In this document: positions 21,800 through 32,795 of the stretch, one piece after another
Position numbering within the stretch: position 1 is the first letter of the stretch
Layout: every line of letters begins with the position of its first letter
Assembly: GCA_014155875.1 (NCBI GenBank)
Contig: JACEFZ010027774.1
Location: 271,001-335,000, forward strand
Source: Cepaea nemoralis
Lineage: Eukaryota; Mollusca; Gastropoda; Stylommatophora; Helicidae
Direction: 5' to 3'
DNA: 64,000 nt
Made by a program: the position numbers and the translations under genes
The notes under the pieces: model-generated
The model's input: only the letters and a program-made list of their open reading frames with translations
Databases searched by the model: none
Told to the model about the DNA's origin: nothing

Positions 21800-23516
21800 T
21801 CATAATACCTTTTTTGATTCCTTGTACATTGTCATATCAGGGAATGGCAATTCTCATTCGCGACAGCTTGGTCGCGTCAGAGCTAGACATGTCCAGTTGG
21901 AACAATGAAGACCTACAAATACAGGCGGTAAGAGTTCAATTCGGTCTACCATTTTTGTTGGTTAATGTTTATGCTCGTAACGTGAGTGTGGATTCCCAGA
22001 AGTGGCAGTGCTTAAGTGACGTATTAGGTCAAGAGAGAAATGTTATTTTCTGTGGCGATTTCAACGCGAAAGGCAGATCACGGGGAAACATTTCCTCCAA
22101 CATGTAGGGAGAGGAACTCGAGATGCACTTGAAACCATTGACCTGGTCTATATCAACAATGGTTATGTCATCAGGACAGCAAGCTGGCCAGGTGATGAGG
22201 ACAATGCTATTGATCTGGCGCTGGTTTCTCCTTCACTCACTACAGTGTGTAGATGGGGTGTCCTAGGGTACCACGGCAGCCACCACCACCCTTGCAGCAT
22301 ATTGGTGGAGAAAGGCAGAACCAGGCAACGGTCAAGACCTTCCAGTATGACAGTACAGTGCAAGATGTGGTGAGTAAAATAAGGCGCGACAAGCGCAGAA
22401 AGCTTCAGGGCAGCAAACAAAGCTAGGAGCAGCCACCGTGGTGGAATTATGAAGTGGGGAAGGCCTGGGTGAATGTGCGTAGTGCTGTAAGTAAATGGCA
22501 AATCGCCAAGAAGAACAGAGCTGCCCATCCTAGTCCCTGCATGCACTTAGAAAGAGAGATGCACACAAAAGTAGGCTATTTAAAAAAAACTGGTTAAGGT
22601 GGTTAAAAGTGAAAAATGGGCAGAGGTGTGTCAAAGAGTAAGCACAGACAAGTCACTGAAATTGTTCTGGCGACTACATAAAAGCATGAGTGTGGTAGTC
22701 AAGAATAAGAGAATTTCTGACTTCCATGGTGCTGACCTCACCTGGCAGAAGACTGTCGAGGACAAGGCAGAGCAACCAGACAGACATGGGAGGCCGAAAT
22801 CTTGCCAAGGAGGTCACCTCAGACAGGTGCAAGGCCCAGAATATTTCGGATGAAGAAACAGAATCCATGGGAATGTCGATATACGAAGCCCATAACCGGG
22901 CACTCTCACGAAGTTTATACTTCACCTCGACACCGCAAGGTACAAGAGGAACATGATGAGATGAGATGAGATGAGAAGACACAGTGACAGTGAAAGAAAT
23001 CAAGGCTGTGCTTCGACGATAAAAAAAAACCGCGCTCCAGGGCCAGATGGAATAAGATACGACGACATCAATAGGTATACCGACAACGAGCTAGAGAAAC
23101 TAGCAGACATGTACAACAACAGTATAGGGAGTGCTAGCATCAACGAGCAGTGGTTACACAGCTATCTGATTCCCTTGCCGAAGCCTGGCAAAGACCACAC
23201 AGAAATTCAGGGATATTGAGTAATAACCATGCAGAGTACAATAGGCAAGCCGCTGGAGAAGTTAATTGCCATGAAAAAAATATCAAGTAAGCTAGAGAGG
23301 CAAGGTATTTTCCCACCTACCCTGGGAGGGTAACCGTTCAAAAAGAGAAACCTGGACCAAATGCAGCAGTTTTTGCCCATGATGTCTATGAAGGTTTCCA
23401 CTCATGCGCTGAAACCTTTGCTGCAGAGATTGATCTTGAGGACGCGTACAACAGAGTACCATTGGATTTTTTAATGCTTCAGCTTCTTGAACTCAAGATA
23501 AGCCCTCTCTCCTCCT
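21800..23516 (+). pseudogene. LINE endonuclease-RT remnant (type X6, Jockey/I-like)
   Basis: The plus strand carries an APE-type endonuclease: a GMAILIRDSLVASE segment (about 21840), LLVNVYARN (about 21957) and VIFCGDFNAKG (about 22042, the GDFNA block around the catalytic Asp/Asn), then DLALVSPSLTTV (about 22215). After a spacer come RT blocks: NRAPGPDGIRYDDINRY (about 23030), LIPLPKPGKDHTEIQGY (about 23170), VITMQSTIGKPLEKLI (about 23220) and AEIDLEDAYNRVPLDF (motif A, about 23430). The element stops at 23516, where SINE E begins, so motifs B and C are missing. Several frameshifts and an inserted LINE tail at 22855-22975 show it is dead. Confidence 0.8.
22855..22975 (+). mobile_element. LINE X2 3' end with ATGAG tail, inside LINE X6
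   Basis: TCCATGGGAATGTCGATATA, then ACCTCGACACCGCAAGGTAC and AAGAGGAACATG followed by ATGAG repeats. The same end occurs reversed at 31.13-31.24 and 36.77-36.87 kb. It interrupts the LINE between endonuclease and RT. Confidence 0.75.
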
Positions 23517-24005
23517 TAGTTTAGTTTAGTCGATGGATCAACATCAAAGCACACTGGTGTAACCCATAAGTGCTCCGTTCTCCTCCTAACTCAAACCTGA
23601 GTTTGGAGAATACAGCTCAGTGCACGAACTCCGTAGCACGGGCGAGGATCCTGAAATACATTGGGTAGATTTTTAACTCGAAATTTTGCCCGGGCAGCGC
23701 CGTTGGGCTACTCTTATTCGATTTCCAACTGCCATGGGATTTTTTACGTGCGCAACAATACACATGGGTGTCCGATCTCACTACCCAGATACCAGGGGAA
23801 ATTTTATTACTAGAAGTCCACGTGAAAACGACCCGGTCCTCACAGATGAAAAAAGAGTAGCCAAAGTATTTCAGGATCTTCGCCGGTGCTACAGAGTTCT
23901 TCCACTGAGCTGAGATTCTCCGGACTCAGGCTTAAGTTAGGAGTAGAACGGAGCACTTTATGGGTTACACCCGTGTGCCGTGATGTTGATCCGTCGATTC
24001 AGCAA
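23515..24005. mobile_element. Inverted pair of SINE family E copies
   Basis: 23515-23850 is an antisense copy of the family E body (tail TTTAGTTTAG first), lacking the tRNA head. 23855-24005 is a sense copy of the 3' part with about 43 bases deleted. The arms, about 150 bases each, can fold back. Compare the complete sense copy at 45240-45671. Confidence 0.8.
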
Positions 24006-24019
24006 ACAAACAAACAAAT

Positions 24020-24190
24020 CTCTCTATTACCAGTGTCACTCCGAATTTAGAAGTACTTGTAATTTACCCCCCCCCCCCCCTTTCCACACCACCAAATCAA
24101 GAACGAGAAGTCAATATTTTAGTCCAACTGACCGGTAGAGGGGTTGAACCCGCTGCCTTGGCACAAGCAAGCCGGAAGATTAAGTACGCA
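24020..24190 (-). mobile_element. SINE, family D, antisense fragment
   Basis: TACCAGTGTCACTCCGAATT, AGAAGTACTTGTAATTTACC, a C-run (24067-24080), and GGGGTTGAACCC (B box in reverse) match family D. It abuts the SINE E pair. Confidence 0.7.
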
Positions 24191-24261
24191 CTTTTATTCA
24201 ATCGTACCTGCTGATCTCCTTTATTCGTTTTTTTGTGTGTGTTTATATTTCTCTAATTTCG

Positions 24262-25003
24262 TGGCAAGATAATCAACAATGAGAACAAAATAATGAATGA
24301 GAACAAGATAATCAACAATGAGAACAAGATAATCAACAATGAGAACAAGATAATCAACAATGAGAACAAGATAATCAACAATGAGAACAAAATAATCAAC
24401 AATGAGAACAAAATAACAACAATGAGAACAAAATAATCAACAATGAGAACAAGATAATCAACAATGAGAACAAGATAATCAACAATGAGAACAAAATAAT
24501 CAACAATGAGAACAAAATAACAACAATGAGAACAAAAATAATCAACAATGAGAACAAAATAATCAACAATGAGAACAAAATAACAACAATGAGAACAAAA
24601 TAATCAACAATAAGAACAAGATAATCAACAATGAGAACAAAATAATCAACAATGAGAACAAAATAATCAACAATGAGAACAAAATAATCAACAATGAGAA
24701 CAATATAATCAACAATGAGAACAAGATAATCAGCAATGAGAACAAAATAATCAACAATGAAAACAAGATAATCAACAATGAGAACAAGATAATCAGCAAT
24801 GAGAACAAAATAATCAACAATGAAAACAAAATAATCAGCAATGAGAACAAAATAATCAACAATGAGAATCAAAATAATCAACAATGAGAACAAGATAATC
24901 AGCAATGAGAACAAAATAAGTCAACAATGAGAACAAAATAATCAACAATGAGAACAAGCTAATCAACAATGAGAAGCAAGATAATCAACAGTGAGAACAA
25001 GAA
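24262..25003. repeat. 21-bp minisatellite
   Basis: About 35 units, each made of ATAATCAACA followed by ATGAGAACAAA or a close variant (GATAATC, AGCAATG). Some units lack two or three bases. The minus strand is open for 172 codons (24396-24914) as FSLLIIL-type repeats; this is a repeat product, not a gene. Confidence 0.95.
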
Positions 25004-25019
25004 GTCAGACATACAGTGG

Positions 25020-25265
25020 TTATAGGAATGCAGGTTAAACATTATTGACAGATTGAGTACCAAACAAACAAGAGGTATGGACTTAACACAAGTGGATGGC
25101 GGAAACTGGGAAGTAAGGGATACTGAAAAGTTGTTGTTAATATGGTAGCAGACATGTTTATATCAAATTACAGGGGTTTGCAAAGGGAAAGACTACAATA
25201 TATACCCATGGCAGATATGGATTGCGAATTAAGACAATTAATCATCCTATTTAATCAATTAAGAT
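25020..25265 (+). repeat. Interspersed repeat family G, copy 2
   Basis: TACCAAACAAACAAGAGGTA, GGAAACTGGGAAGTAAGGGA and TTAATATGGTAGCAGACATG match the 16.04 and 42.11 kb copies. Confidence 0.6.
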
Positions 25266-25675
25266 TCGTTTGGTCTATACACATTTGGGCCAAGCTCCAA
25301 ATAGCCAGTGCGTCTTAGGCGTGTTCACGTGACCTTTCACTTTTTTTTAAATAGTGGATTGGTTTGGCTGTTATTCAACTTGTTGCGGTTGGCTTTCAGC
25401 ATTGTTGTTAATATGTCATGGCCACTATCACAATCAGCCACCTACAAGGTTTTGGCAGTTGTTAATCTTCTTCATTCCTGTTGTATTTTTTTTTCTATAG
25501 CCTATTTGATTTCTAGTATTTCCATTTATGTGAATAATTTTATAGGATATTATAGCAAAATTGTCTTGTCTATCATGTTTATCAATGCGTAACCTTATCA
25601 GTTTATCCCATGCTCCATTTTGAGTCCCTATATTGTCTTTTCCCTTCTTCTCGTTTTGACTTATTTAAAAAACGC
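25266..25675. other. Unassigned spacer
   Basis: A 94-codon hydrophobic ORF (25308-25592) has no recognisable family. T-rich. Confidence 0.35.
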
Positions 25676-25930
25676 TGAGTGTAGTTAAGTCAAGAACCGA
25701 CACCACTACACTCGGGGCATTCCTAACGTGCTCCGTCCTCATCTTCAACAGCCAGTAAAGAGTCCCAACATTAATGATAACAGCAGCAGTCTGGTTATGT
25801 GTCCGTGTGGTCTTTCCTGGGAGTCCTGGGGGTCGGACAGATCCCCTGGTCACTCCCTGCAGCGCCTTTCTCTCCAAGGGTGTAATGATCTACCCGTCCT
25901 TCCTTACTATATACACACGATCCCAAAAAT
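25676..25930 (-). mobile_element. Repeat family L, copy 2
   Basis: The minus-strand frame contains ERKALQGVTRGSV, then RTHNQTAAVIINVGTLYWLL and KMRTEHV, aligned with copies at 14.0 and 44.7 kb. In an adjacent frame the end reads ECPECSGVGS, the CPxCxxxGS signature displaced by a frameshift. Confidence 0.6.
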
Positions 25931-26094
25931 ACCCCCACCCCGTCTGCCTTATAATGCACGAATAACCCACAGAGCAGTGCAGACCCAACCAATATGTCCG
26001 TCTGCTGTTTTCTCATTATTAACTGAAGCAGTTTTCACATATTTTAAATACAAGGTGGAATAACCGAAAATAACAACAGCAAGAAAAAGAAAAA

Positions 26095-26155
26095 AAAAAA
26101 CACTAGCTCAGTAATAAATGCCAGCTGTAATCGTAAACGGATGGACCAAATCTAC
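26095..26155 (-). repeat. Interspersed repeat K, copy 2
   Basis: CTAGCTCAGTAATAAATGCC and GTAATCGTAAACGGATGGAC are the inverse of 20.71-20.77 kb. Confidence 0.5.
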
Positions 26156-26194
26156 AGCTGTCGTCTGTATCCTCGCAGCTTCCGGTTCAGATCT

Positions 26195-26338
26195 ATAGAT
26201 ACAGTCAAAATGTGAACGTCCGAACTGTTTAGCGTTGACTTTATATAAGTACAGTCAACATCTGAACGTCCCAGCTGTTTAGCGTTGACTTTATATAGGT
26301 ATAGTCAACATCTGAACGTCCCAACTGTTTAGCGTTTC
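26195..26338. repeat. 50-bp tandem repeat, about three units
   Basis: Units of about 50 bp with TACAGTCAACATCTGAACGT, CCCAACTGTTTAGCGTTGAC and TTTATATAAG. A further diverged unit (CACAGTCAACATTTGAAAGG) lies at about 27051, on the far side of the SINE B/family C nest. Confidence 0.8.
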
Positions 26339-26344
26339 CCTTCT

Positions 26345-27040
26345 AATGGCTTCGTAGCGAAGAGGTTACAGCCGCAGTTCGTAATCTCGCAAACTGCGTT
26401 CTTCCACTTCTTCTTTGCGTTCATCCGGAGTGTTTTATCAGATGTGATTGCGGTGTGCGTTAGGCACCCTTGGAATGAAACCCTTAGGTCAACACATCCG
26501 ACTTTTAGCGTGCAGTTTTTGACCAGGTTAGCATTCCTGGGAGACTCTCACTTTTGTGGTACCGTCCACCTCCCAGCTGGTCAAGTTGGAACGGTCGAAG
26601 ACTTCGCGGTCATCCCTCAAAGGAAGGCAGGGACAGTCAATAGCATTTTCCGCCATCCTGGGTGGCTTCCATAATTGCAGAGGCCGGCACATAGCGCCCT
26701 GGTGCTGGGCACACAGAGGGAATCGTCACGTCCTGATCATGGCTGCTTTAATTCCTCACTTCAATATATTGGGCATATCGTTCCCCCCGGGCCGTTCCCG
26801 CACAAACCAGACAGGTCTGCAGACAGTATCCACTCAGCGAGTTTAAACCGCGTTCGAAACACAGCTGCGGGTGATTTCGCAGCAGACCGCCTTGCGTCGG
26901 GTTTTTTTTTTTTTACTGAAAAAGTATGAGTACAGAAAGCAATGGCAAACTACTGAACGTAAACTTGCCCAGGAATTACAAACAGCCAACACATACTGGG
27001 GTCGACTGCTACGTCTTGTAAAGGATATGTGACTAACTAT
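26345..27040 (+). mobile_element. SINE, family B, copy 4, split by family C
   Basis: The head (GGCTTCGTAGCGAAGAGGTT, then CAGTTCGTAATCTCGC) ends at 26401; the element resumes at 26845 with CGCGTTCGAAACACAGC and proceeds through the T-run, AAAGCAATGGCAAACTACTG and CTTGTAAAGGATATG. The two halves together align with copy 2 at 7.25 kb. The SINE itself sits in a 50-bp tandem repeat. Confidence 0.85.
26402..26844 (-). mobile_element. Retroposon family C, copy 3, nested in SINE B
   Basis: Flanked by AAACTGCGTTC (26391-26401) and AAACCGCGTTC (26845-26855), an 11-bp duplication with one mismatch. Plus-strand order: CTTCTTTGCGTTCATCCGGA, GGAATGAAACCCTTAGGTCA, CCACCTCCCAGCTGGTCAAG, GGCTTCCATAATTGCAGAGG, GTCTGCAGACAGTATCCACT. 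Body of 443 bp, the best-bounded copy of the family. Confidence 0.88.
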
Positions 27041-27045
27041 TTTCT

Positions 27046-27430
27046 TTAGGCACAGTCAACATTTGAAAGGTCCCAACAGCATAGATTTATCTTAAGTGGC
27101 TATCGTCAATAGCTGATCGTCACGACATACTTTCTCAATGATTACGTCCCAAGTCTGTAGTCAATGGAGACACGCCTATCACGGAATAGTCAAGCCGTAC
27201 TGACACGCAGACTATCGACCCAATTTGCCGCGAATTAGGAAACGTGACAAACAACCTTACCGATTTGTGGTCTAGTATAAGCAAACCTGGCCGTTTGAAA
27301 TCGCATTCAGAGTTGGTTATACTAGGGTTACGGATGTAAACTGAATCCTGGGAATTGCCAGGTCTAAAAGCTGCGAGGAGACACGCGACAGCTGCAGCTG
27401 AATCACTTGTAGCAATAACAACATGCAGTA
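27046..27430. other. Unassigned spacer
   Basis: After a decayed 50-bp unit, no feature is recognised. Confidence 0.4.
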
Positions 27431-27445
27431 ATGCATTGCTGTTTA

Positions 27446-27463
27446 CACACACACACGCGCGCG

Positions 27464-27501
<38 letters not shown>

Positions 27502-27525
27502 CGCACGCACATACACACACACATT
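27446..27525. repeat. CA/CG microsatellite
   Basis: CA repeats with an internal CGCGCGCG patch. Confidence 0.95.
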
Positions 27526-27539
27526 ATATGTATATTGTA

Positions 27540-27708
27540 CTGCAAAGCTTGGGCCCTATTTGTAGAGATCACGCGCTGCCCATGCAGCAAGCTCCCCCTC
27601 TCGGCCTGCCTAGTTTACTTCAGGGAAAAGGTAATACCAATAGACATAGAACAAGACAAGCTGCAGAAGCCTCCCGGGTCTGCAAGATAATGCTCTAATG
27701 GTCCAAGG
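27540..27708 (-). mobile_element. Fragment related to LINE X4 5' region
   Basis: CACGCGCTGCCCATGCAGCA, CTCGGCCTGCCTAGTTTACT and GAACAAGACAAGCTGCAGAA match 49.74-49.87 kb and part of the 28S-headed composite at 37.86-38.00 kb. Joined directly to a LINE RT piece. Confidence 0.6.
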
Positions 27709-27960
27709 CTTTATATATACACCCTCAACTCTTTTTCTTGTGTAAACTGACATCTTTTTATTGGTCAGAATGTTTTTCATCTTGCCAAAGGCTACTTTCG
27801 CCATGGCGATTCTTGTTCTAATCTCTTCAAGGCATTTTCTATCAGATGTTTTGACTGTTCCGAGATAATTGTAGCGATTCACTTGTTGAAGAATATTCCC
27901 ATTTACTTGTATATTACATTGTGGTACTTCGTTCTTCCTAGTGACAACCATAACCTGTGT
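27709..27960 (-). mobile_element. LINE RT thumb fragment (type X1), antisense
   Basis: The minus-strand frame reads MVVTRKNEVPQCNIQVNG, YNYLGTVKTSDRKCLEEIRT and RIAMAKVAFGKMKNILTNKK: the YLG segment and following helix-rich region of X1-type RTs. The catalytic part is absent. Confidence 0.8.
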
Positions 27961-27970
27961 CTTTTTACAA

Positions 27971-28148
<178 letters not shown>

Positions 28149-28359
28149 TATTTTAAAAGGGTAACAAATTGAACACCAGGCCTTCGGCCCTTTAGATCAC
28201 TCATCTTTCATTCATCAAATGTGCATGTTACATTTACATAGGGGGAAAAAACATTGTCAAATGGATTCTGTAAGCATAAACAATGCATATTACGCATGGT
28301 ACATTCACATGAAAACATTGTCAAATGAAAGTTGTAAACATAAATAGTGCATATTGCTA

Positions 28360-29795
28360 TCCCCATCCACCCTCACACCCCGCAGCCACCCACACATCCC
28401 TCAGCCACCCACACATCCCCCACACACACCACACCCCCACCCACCCACACATACCTCCACGCACTCACAAAGACTCTGGCAAACATACATGCCACCACCC
28501 ACCCACTGAGCCCCCCACCCACACACATTTCCCCCCCCCACACATACATCCCCCACCCATCCCATAACCGACACGCACACATCCACCCACATATTCTCCA
28601 CCACCCACCCATACACCCACAACCACCCAGCAAAACACACATCACAAAACCACACACATATTCCCTGTCAACCCATACATCCCGCACCAATCCACACATA
28701 CATCCCGCACCCTCACAATTTTCCCCACCCATCCACACATACATCAGCCAACCTAAACCCACTCACCCACCAAATATCCGCCACCTCTCAACTACAATCA
28801 CCCACCTATACACATATACCCACCCACAAACACATCTCCCCACCTGCCCACACATATCCCCGCCCATAAACACCAAAAAACACACACCTCCCACCCACAC
28901 ACATCCCACCACACACATATACCCCACCCACACACATCCGCCGCTCACACACATCTTCCCACAAACACACACATTCCCCAACCCTACACTCATCGCTCAC
29001 ACACATCCACCCATTCACGTACTCATCCATCAACCACTCACACCCAAACATCACCTGCCCACCCATTAACACATGCATCTCTCATCTACCCTCCCACCCA
29101 CACACACCCCAACCACCCAGCCAAACACACATACCCCATCCTCACATACATCCGTCATCCACCTGCACATCCCACACCTCCCCAACCTCTCACACATCTC
29201 CCCTCCAACACAAAACTCCACCCATAAACACATCCCCCCACACACACATCCCCCACATGCATTCCTCATACACATCCCCGCCCACACATCTCTCACCCAC
29301 ACACACACATCTCCCTACCCACCCAGACATCCCCCGCCTACAAACATCCTCACAACCCACACATACATCCTCCACCCACTCACATTTACCCCATCCACTC
29401 TCACACACTCCCACACACACAGACATCCCATTCACAGACCACCCCCCCCCCCACACTCATCCCCCACACCTATTATACACCCGTCTCCCAACCCACACAA
29501 TCTCCTACACAACCATTCACCCACCCAAATACACATTCCCTACCCCCACCCCCACCCACCAACACCTACATACTTCCAATAATCCTCCCAAATATCCCCC
29601 CACACACATATACACACATCCCTCACACACACATACATCCCCAACCGACTACACATCCCTTCACCCATCCACACATCACCCATCAACCCATACACATCCC
29701 CACACACAATCCCTCCACACATACATTCCCCACACCCCCACACACATCCTTCACATACGCACCCACACAAACATCCTCACATCTACACACATACA
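28360..29795. repeat. CACCC/ACACATC-rich minisatellite, 1.4 kb
   Basis: Degenerate array built from CCCACCCACACATC-like units. The plus strand is almost free of G over more than 1.4 kb, which leaves long His/Pro/Thr-rich frames on the plus strand (up to 240 codons) and Gly/Val/Cys/Trp-rich frames on the minus strand. None is a plausible gene. Confidence 0.92.
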
Positions 29796-29943
29796 TGATC
29801 ACTGAAACTAATAAGAACAAACTCCCACACTTTACTCACAGTTGAGACACTGATTGTCGTGAGCATTCTCGCAAAAATTGTAAGAAGTGGAGAAAAAACA
29901 TTACATATACATTGTGTAGCGTAAAGATTAGTGATGTAATTCA

Positions 29944-30004
<61 letters not shown>

Positions 30005-30030
30005 TCTCTCACTCACTAACTCTCTCACTC
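29944..30030. repeat. CT microsatellite with CTCAC end
   Basis: CT units passing into CTCAC-type units. Confidence 0.93.
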
Positions 30031-30133
30031 ACATCACAGTAATGTTATATTATACATGATAAAATCAAGTGCATACAAAATGATAATATGAAAGATGAGA
30101 ATACACAACAAAAAAATATGGAATGGCAGAGAG

Positions 30134-30136
<3 letters not shown>

Positions 30137-30202
<66 letters not shown>

Positions 30203-30262
30203 GAGTGAAAGAAAGACAGACAGGCAGAAAACAGACAGACTGACAGACTAACAGACAGACAG
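30137..30262. repeat. GA then CAGA microsatellite
   Basis: GA run (30137-30200) then degenerate ACAGACAG-type sequence to about 30262. Confidence 0.93.
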
Positions 30263-30264
30263 GC

Positions 30265-30475
30265 TGCTCACTTTCTTTGAGCATGTCGTGAGAACGGAAA
30301 CGCTGGAATATGTCGTCACAACGGGAAGGCAGGAGTAATATAAAGGCAGGGAGAGATCAAGAGTGAAACTGCTGGGCAGTTTTGACATGGTGGCATGGAG
30401 GACAGTTGGTTGTCAGAAATGAGTGGCAGCATACGAGACAATTGCCTATGGGACAGACATGATCGCTAACGCCAC
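30265..30475 (+). mobile_element. LINE C-terminal fragment (type X1)
   Basis: The plus strand reads LTFFEHVVRTETLEYVVTTG, then RSRVKLLGSFDMVAWRT: the C-terminal region of X1-type LINEs. It lies between two microsatellites. Confidence 0.65.
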
Positions 30476-30498
30476 ATGCACAGACTAGAAGATTGGGG

Positions 30499-30499
<1 letters not shown>

Positions 30500-30595
<96 letters not shown>

Positions 30596-30645
30596 GATAG
30601 AGAGACAGACAGAGAGACAGAGAGGGGGGGGGGGGGGGGGGGGTT
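30500..30645. repeat. TA microsatellite, ACAG patch and G-run
   Basis: TA units (30500-30592), GACAGA units, then a run of about 19 G (30625-30643). Confidence 0.96.
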
Positions 30646-30849
30646 TGGGACGTACAGACGGACCACATACCGACAGATAGACAGGCGGGCATGCGGACGG
30701 ACGGACGGACGTTTGCCATTGCTTTGAGAACCACCAGTGTGAAATTCAACGCATGACGGTCTGCTTCCAAATCTCCTACGGCTGATTTCGAATTCCGTAT
30801 TCTGGATTGTGAGACTGCGTTGTGTGCCACTAAGCCTCCCGTGTTATTT

Positions 30850-31120
30850 TTGATACTGATTTACCTCCGTGCCATGATGTCAAACTGACCAGGCTCTTCT
30901 CTTTTGGTCTTCCCCTGCCTCTTTTCCATTCCAACTTTTCCGGTTGTGACTACTACATACTCCAGTTTTGCCCTTCTCGTGACTTGCTTAAACACACACG
31001 GGCTGTCCCCTTCTGATGCAAGTGACCAGTTCTCTTTATGAGTTAACTTCGTTAAAATTATCTCCATTGCGATTTCTATCTGTCTACGATTTTCTCATCA
31101 TTTCTCTATAAAACCATATC
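30850..31120 (-). mobile_element. LINE C-terminal fragment (type X1), antisense
   Basis: The minus-strand frame (30861-31067) reads LEYVVVTTGKVGMEKRQGKT, then EEPGQFDIMARR, matching the X1 C-terminal region on the opposite strand to the 30.3 kb copy. Confidence 0.65.
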
Positions 31121-31129
31121 TCACTCATC

Positions 31130-31800
31130 TCATCATGTTCCTCTTGTACCTTGCGGTGTCGAGGTGAATTATAAACTTCGTGAGAGTGCCCGATTATGGG
31201 CTTCATATATCGATATTCCCATGGACTGTTATTCCCTCCGTCCAACGTTTGCGTGGTCGGCCTCTTCCTCTGGTTCCATCTGGTCTGTACATCATTGCTT
31301 GTTGTGGTATGCTGTTGACTGGTAACCTACTTGCATGGCCAAACCATTTGACTTGCTGCTTTCTTATAAAATCTAGTGCTGCTATAACCCCCACGTTAGT
31401 CCTGATTTCTTCATTTCTGATCTTATCTCCTCTTGATACGTTGAGTATTCTTCTCAGGAATCTCGTATCTTTTGCTGTGATTTTTGTTTTCTCTTTTTCT
31501 GTCATTGTCAAGGTTTGGCATATCTCGCAGACCCATATAATTGGCGACTTTCTTGCTAATTGTCAATTGTTTGCTTCCATACATCAGGATTGTCTCAATA
31601 ACGCTCTTAAGAACTTTTGTCCTCTCCTCAATTGACAAAGATAAATTGCAAAGAATATTCGTCATCTTGTGAGTTGCTATATTTAACTTCCTTAATACCT
31701 CTGGCATCTGCTGTATAAAGTATCCAAAAACACAGCTTAAATGCATTGACTTGTTTCAGATTAGCAGCATTCACTTCGATGTTGCACTTGGGTGTCTAAT
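31130..31800 (-). mobile_element. LINE 3' fragment (type X2), antisense
   Basis: Minus-strand order: KLNIATHKMTNILCN and TKVLKSVIETILMYGSKQLT (31423-31746), then DTRFLRRILNVSRGDKIRNE, KQQVKWFGHASRLPVNSI and GRGRPRKRWTEGIT (31203-31511), ending with GCACTCTCACGAAGTTTATA, ACCTCGACACCGCAAGGTAC and an ATGAG tail at 31136. This is the region after the RT thumb plus the 3' untranslated end. Frameshifted. Confidence 0.8.
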
Positions 31801-31844
31801 GTTTCTTTGTAATAACAATTTATAATATAGTAACATATAAAGGC

Positions 31845-32795
31845 AGGAAATCAGACCCTTTCCAAATAACATCTGGCTTGAAACAGGGTGATGCACTTTC
31901 ACCGCTACTCTTCAATCTGGCTCTAGAGAAAGTTGTAAGGAGGGTATAGGAGAAATATGATACTGGAGGAACATCCAAGCTGCTAGGTTATGCAGATGAT
32001 ATAGATATTATAGGGGAAAATAAACAAAAGACATTGGAAATATTGACTCACTTAAAGAAAAAAGCACAACAGATGGGGCTGGTTATCAACCAAGATAAGA
32101 CATAATATATGGTAATTTCAAGAGAACGGAATGGCTAAAAATTCTGGCCACATACAAATAGATAATATGACCATTAAAAGAACGGAAACATACAAATACC
32201 TGGGTACAATCTTCAACTGCTTCCAACATCATAAGGGAAGAAATGACAAACTAGAATCAATTCTGGAAATAAGATATACTATGCACTACAACATCTACTA
32301 AAACCAAATGCGCTATCTCGTAATACCAAAATCACAATATACAAAACACTGATCAGACCAGTTGTGCTGTATGGCTCTGAAACCTGGAGTACAACGAAAG
32401 GAGACGAAGCCTTGCTACAAACCTTTGAGAACAAAGTTTTAAGACGCATCTTTGGACCCATTAGGGATACACAAAGTGGAGAGTGGAAAAGAAGAAGTAA
32501 CAAAGACATTTATGATCTGTTTAAGTCCCCGCTAATCACTGGTATCATGAAGGCTAATAGACTACAATGGCTGGGGCATATGAAAGAATGGAAGATAATA
32601 GGGAAACAAAACTCGCTTACACTCGGGAAATAAATGATCGTAGACCCCGAGGTAGACCAAGAAGACGATGGAGAGATAATATACATACAGACCTACAAGC
32701 ACTTGGAATCAACGACTGGCAAGAGAAGGTCAACCAGAGAGACAGGAGACGATTGTATCTGCAGCAAAGAACCTCAATGGCTCGGAACGCTGAAG
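31845..32795 (+). pseudogene. LINE RT remnant (type X3) with GAA tail
   Basis: Order on the plus strand: SGLKQGDALSPLLFNLALEK (motif B, about 31875), LLGYADDIDIIGENK (motif C, about 31980), ETYKYLGTIFN (about 32187), AVLYGSETWSTTKGDE-type sequence (about 32362), FENKVLRRIFGPIRD, NRLQWLGHMKEW and RRPRGRPRRRWRDNI (about 32640), ending MARNA directly before a GAA array. Motif A and the endonuclease are missing, and there are stops and frameshifts. The array looks like an expanded LINE 3' tail. Confidence 0.85.

Noticed and set aside
24396..24914. 172-codon antisense ORF resembling a membrane protein
   Set aside because: The whole frame is the 21-bp minisatellite read as a seven-residue period; no start context or flanking sequence.
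25308..25592. 94-codon hydrophobic ORF as a small membrane protein
   Set aside because: T-rich sequence often gives hydrophobic frames; no homologue or start context recognised.
28347..29805. Long plus-strand ORFs (up to 240 codons) rich in His, Pro and Thr
   Set aside because: They follow the CACCC array in several frames at once and have no non-repeat domain; translated minisatellite.
31180..31635. 151-codon plus-strand ORF
   Set aside because: Shadow of antisense LINE X2 coding sequence, which has recognisable motifs on the minus strand.
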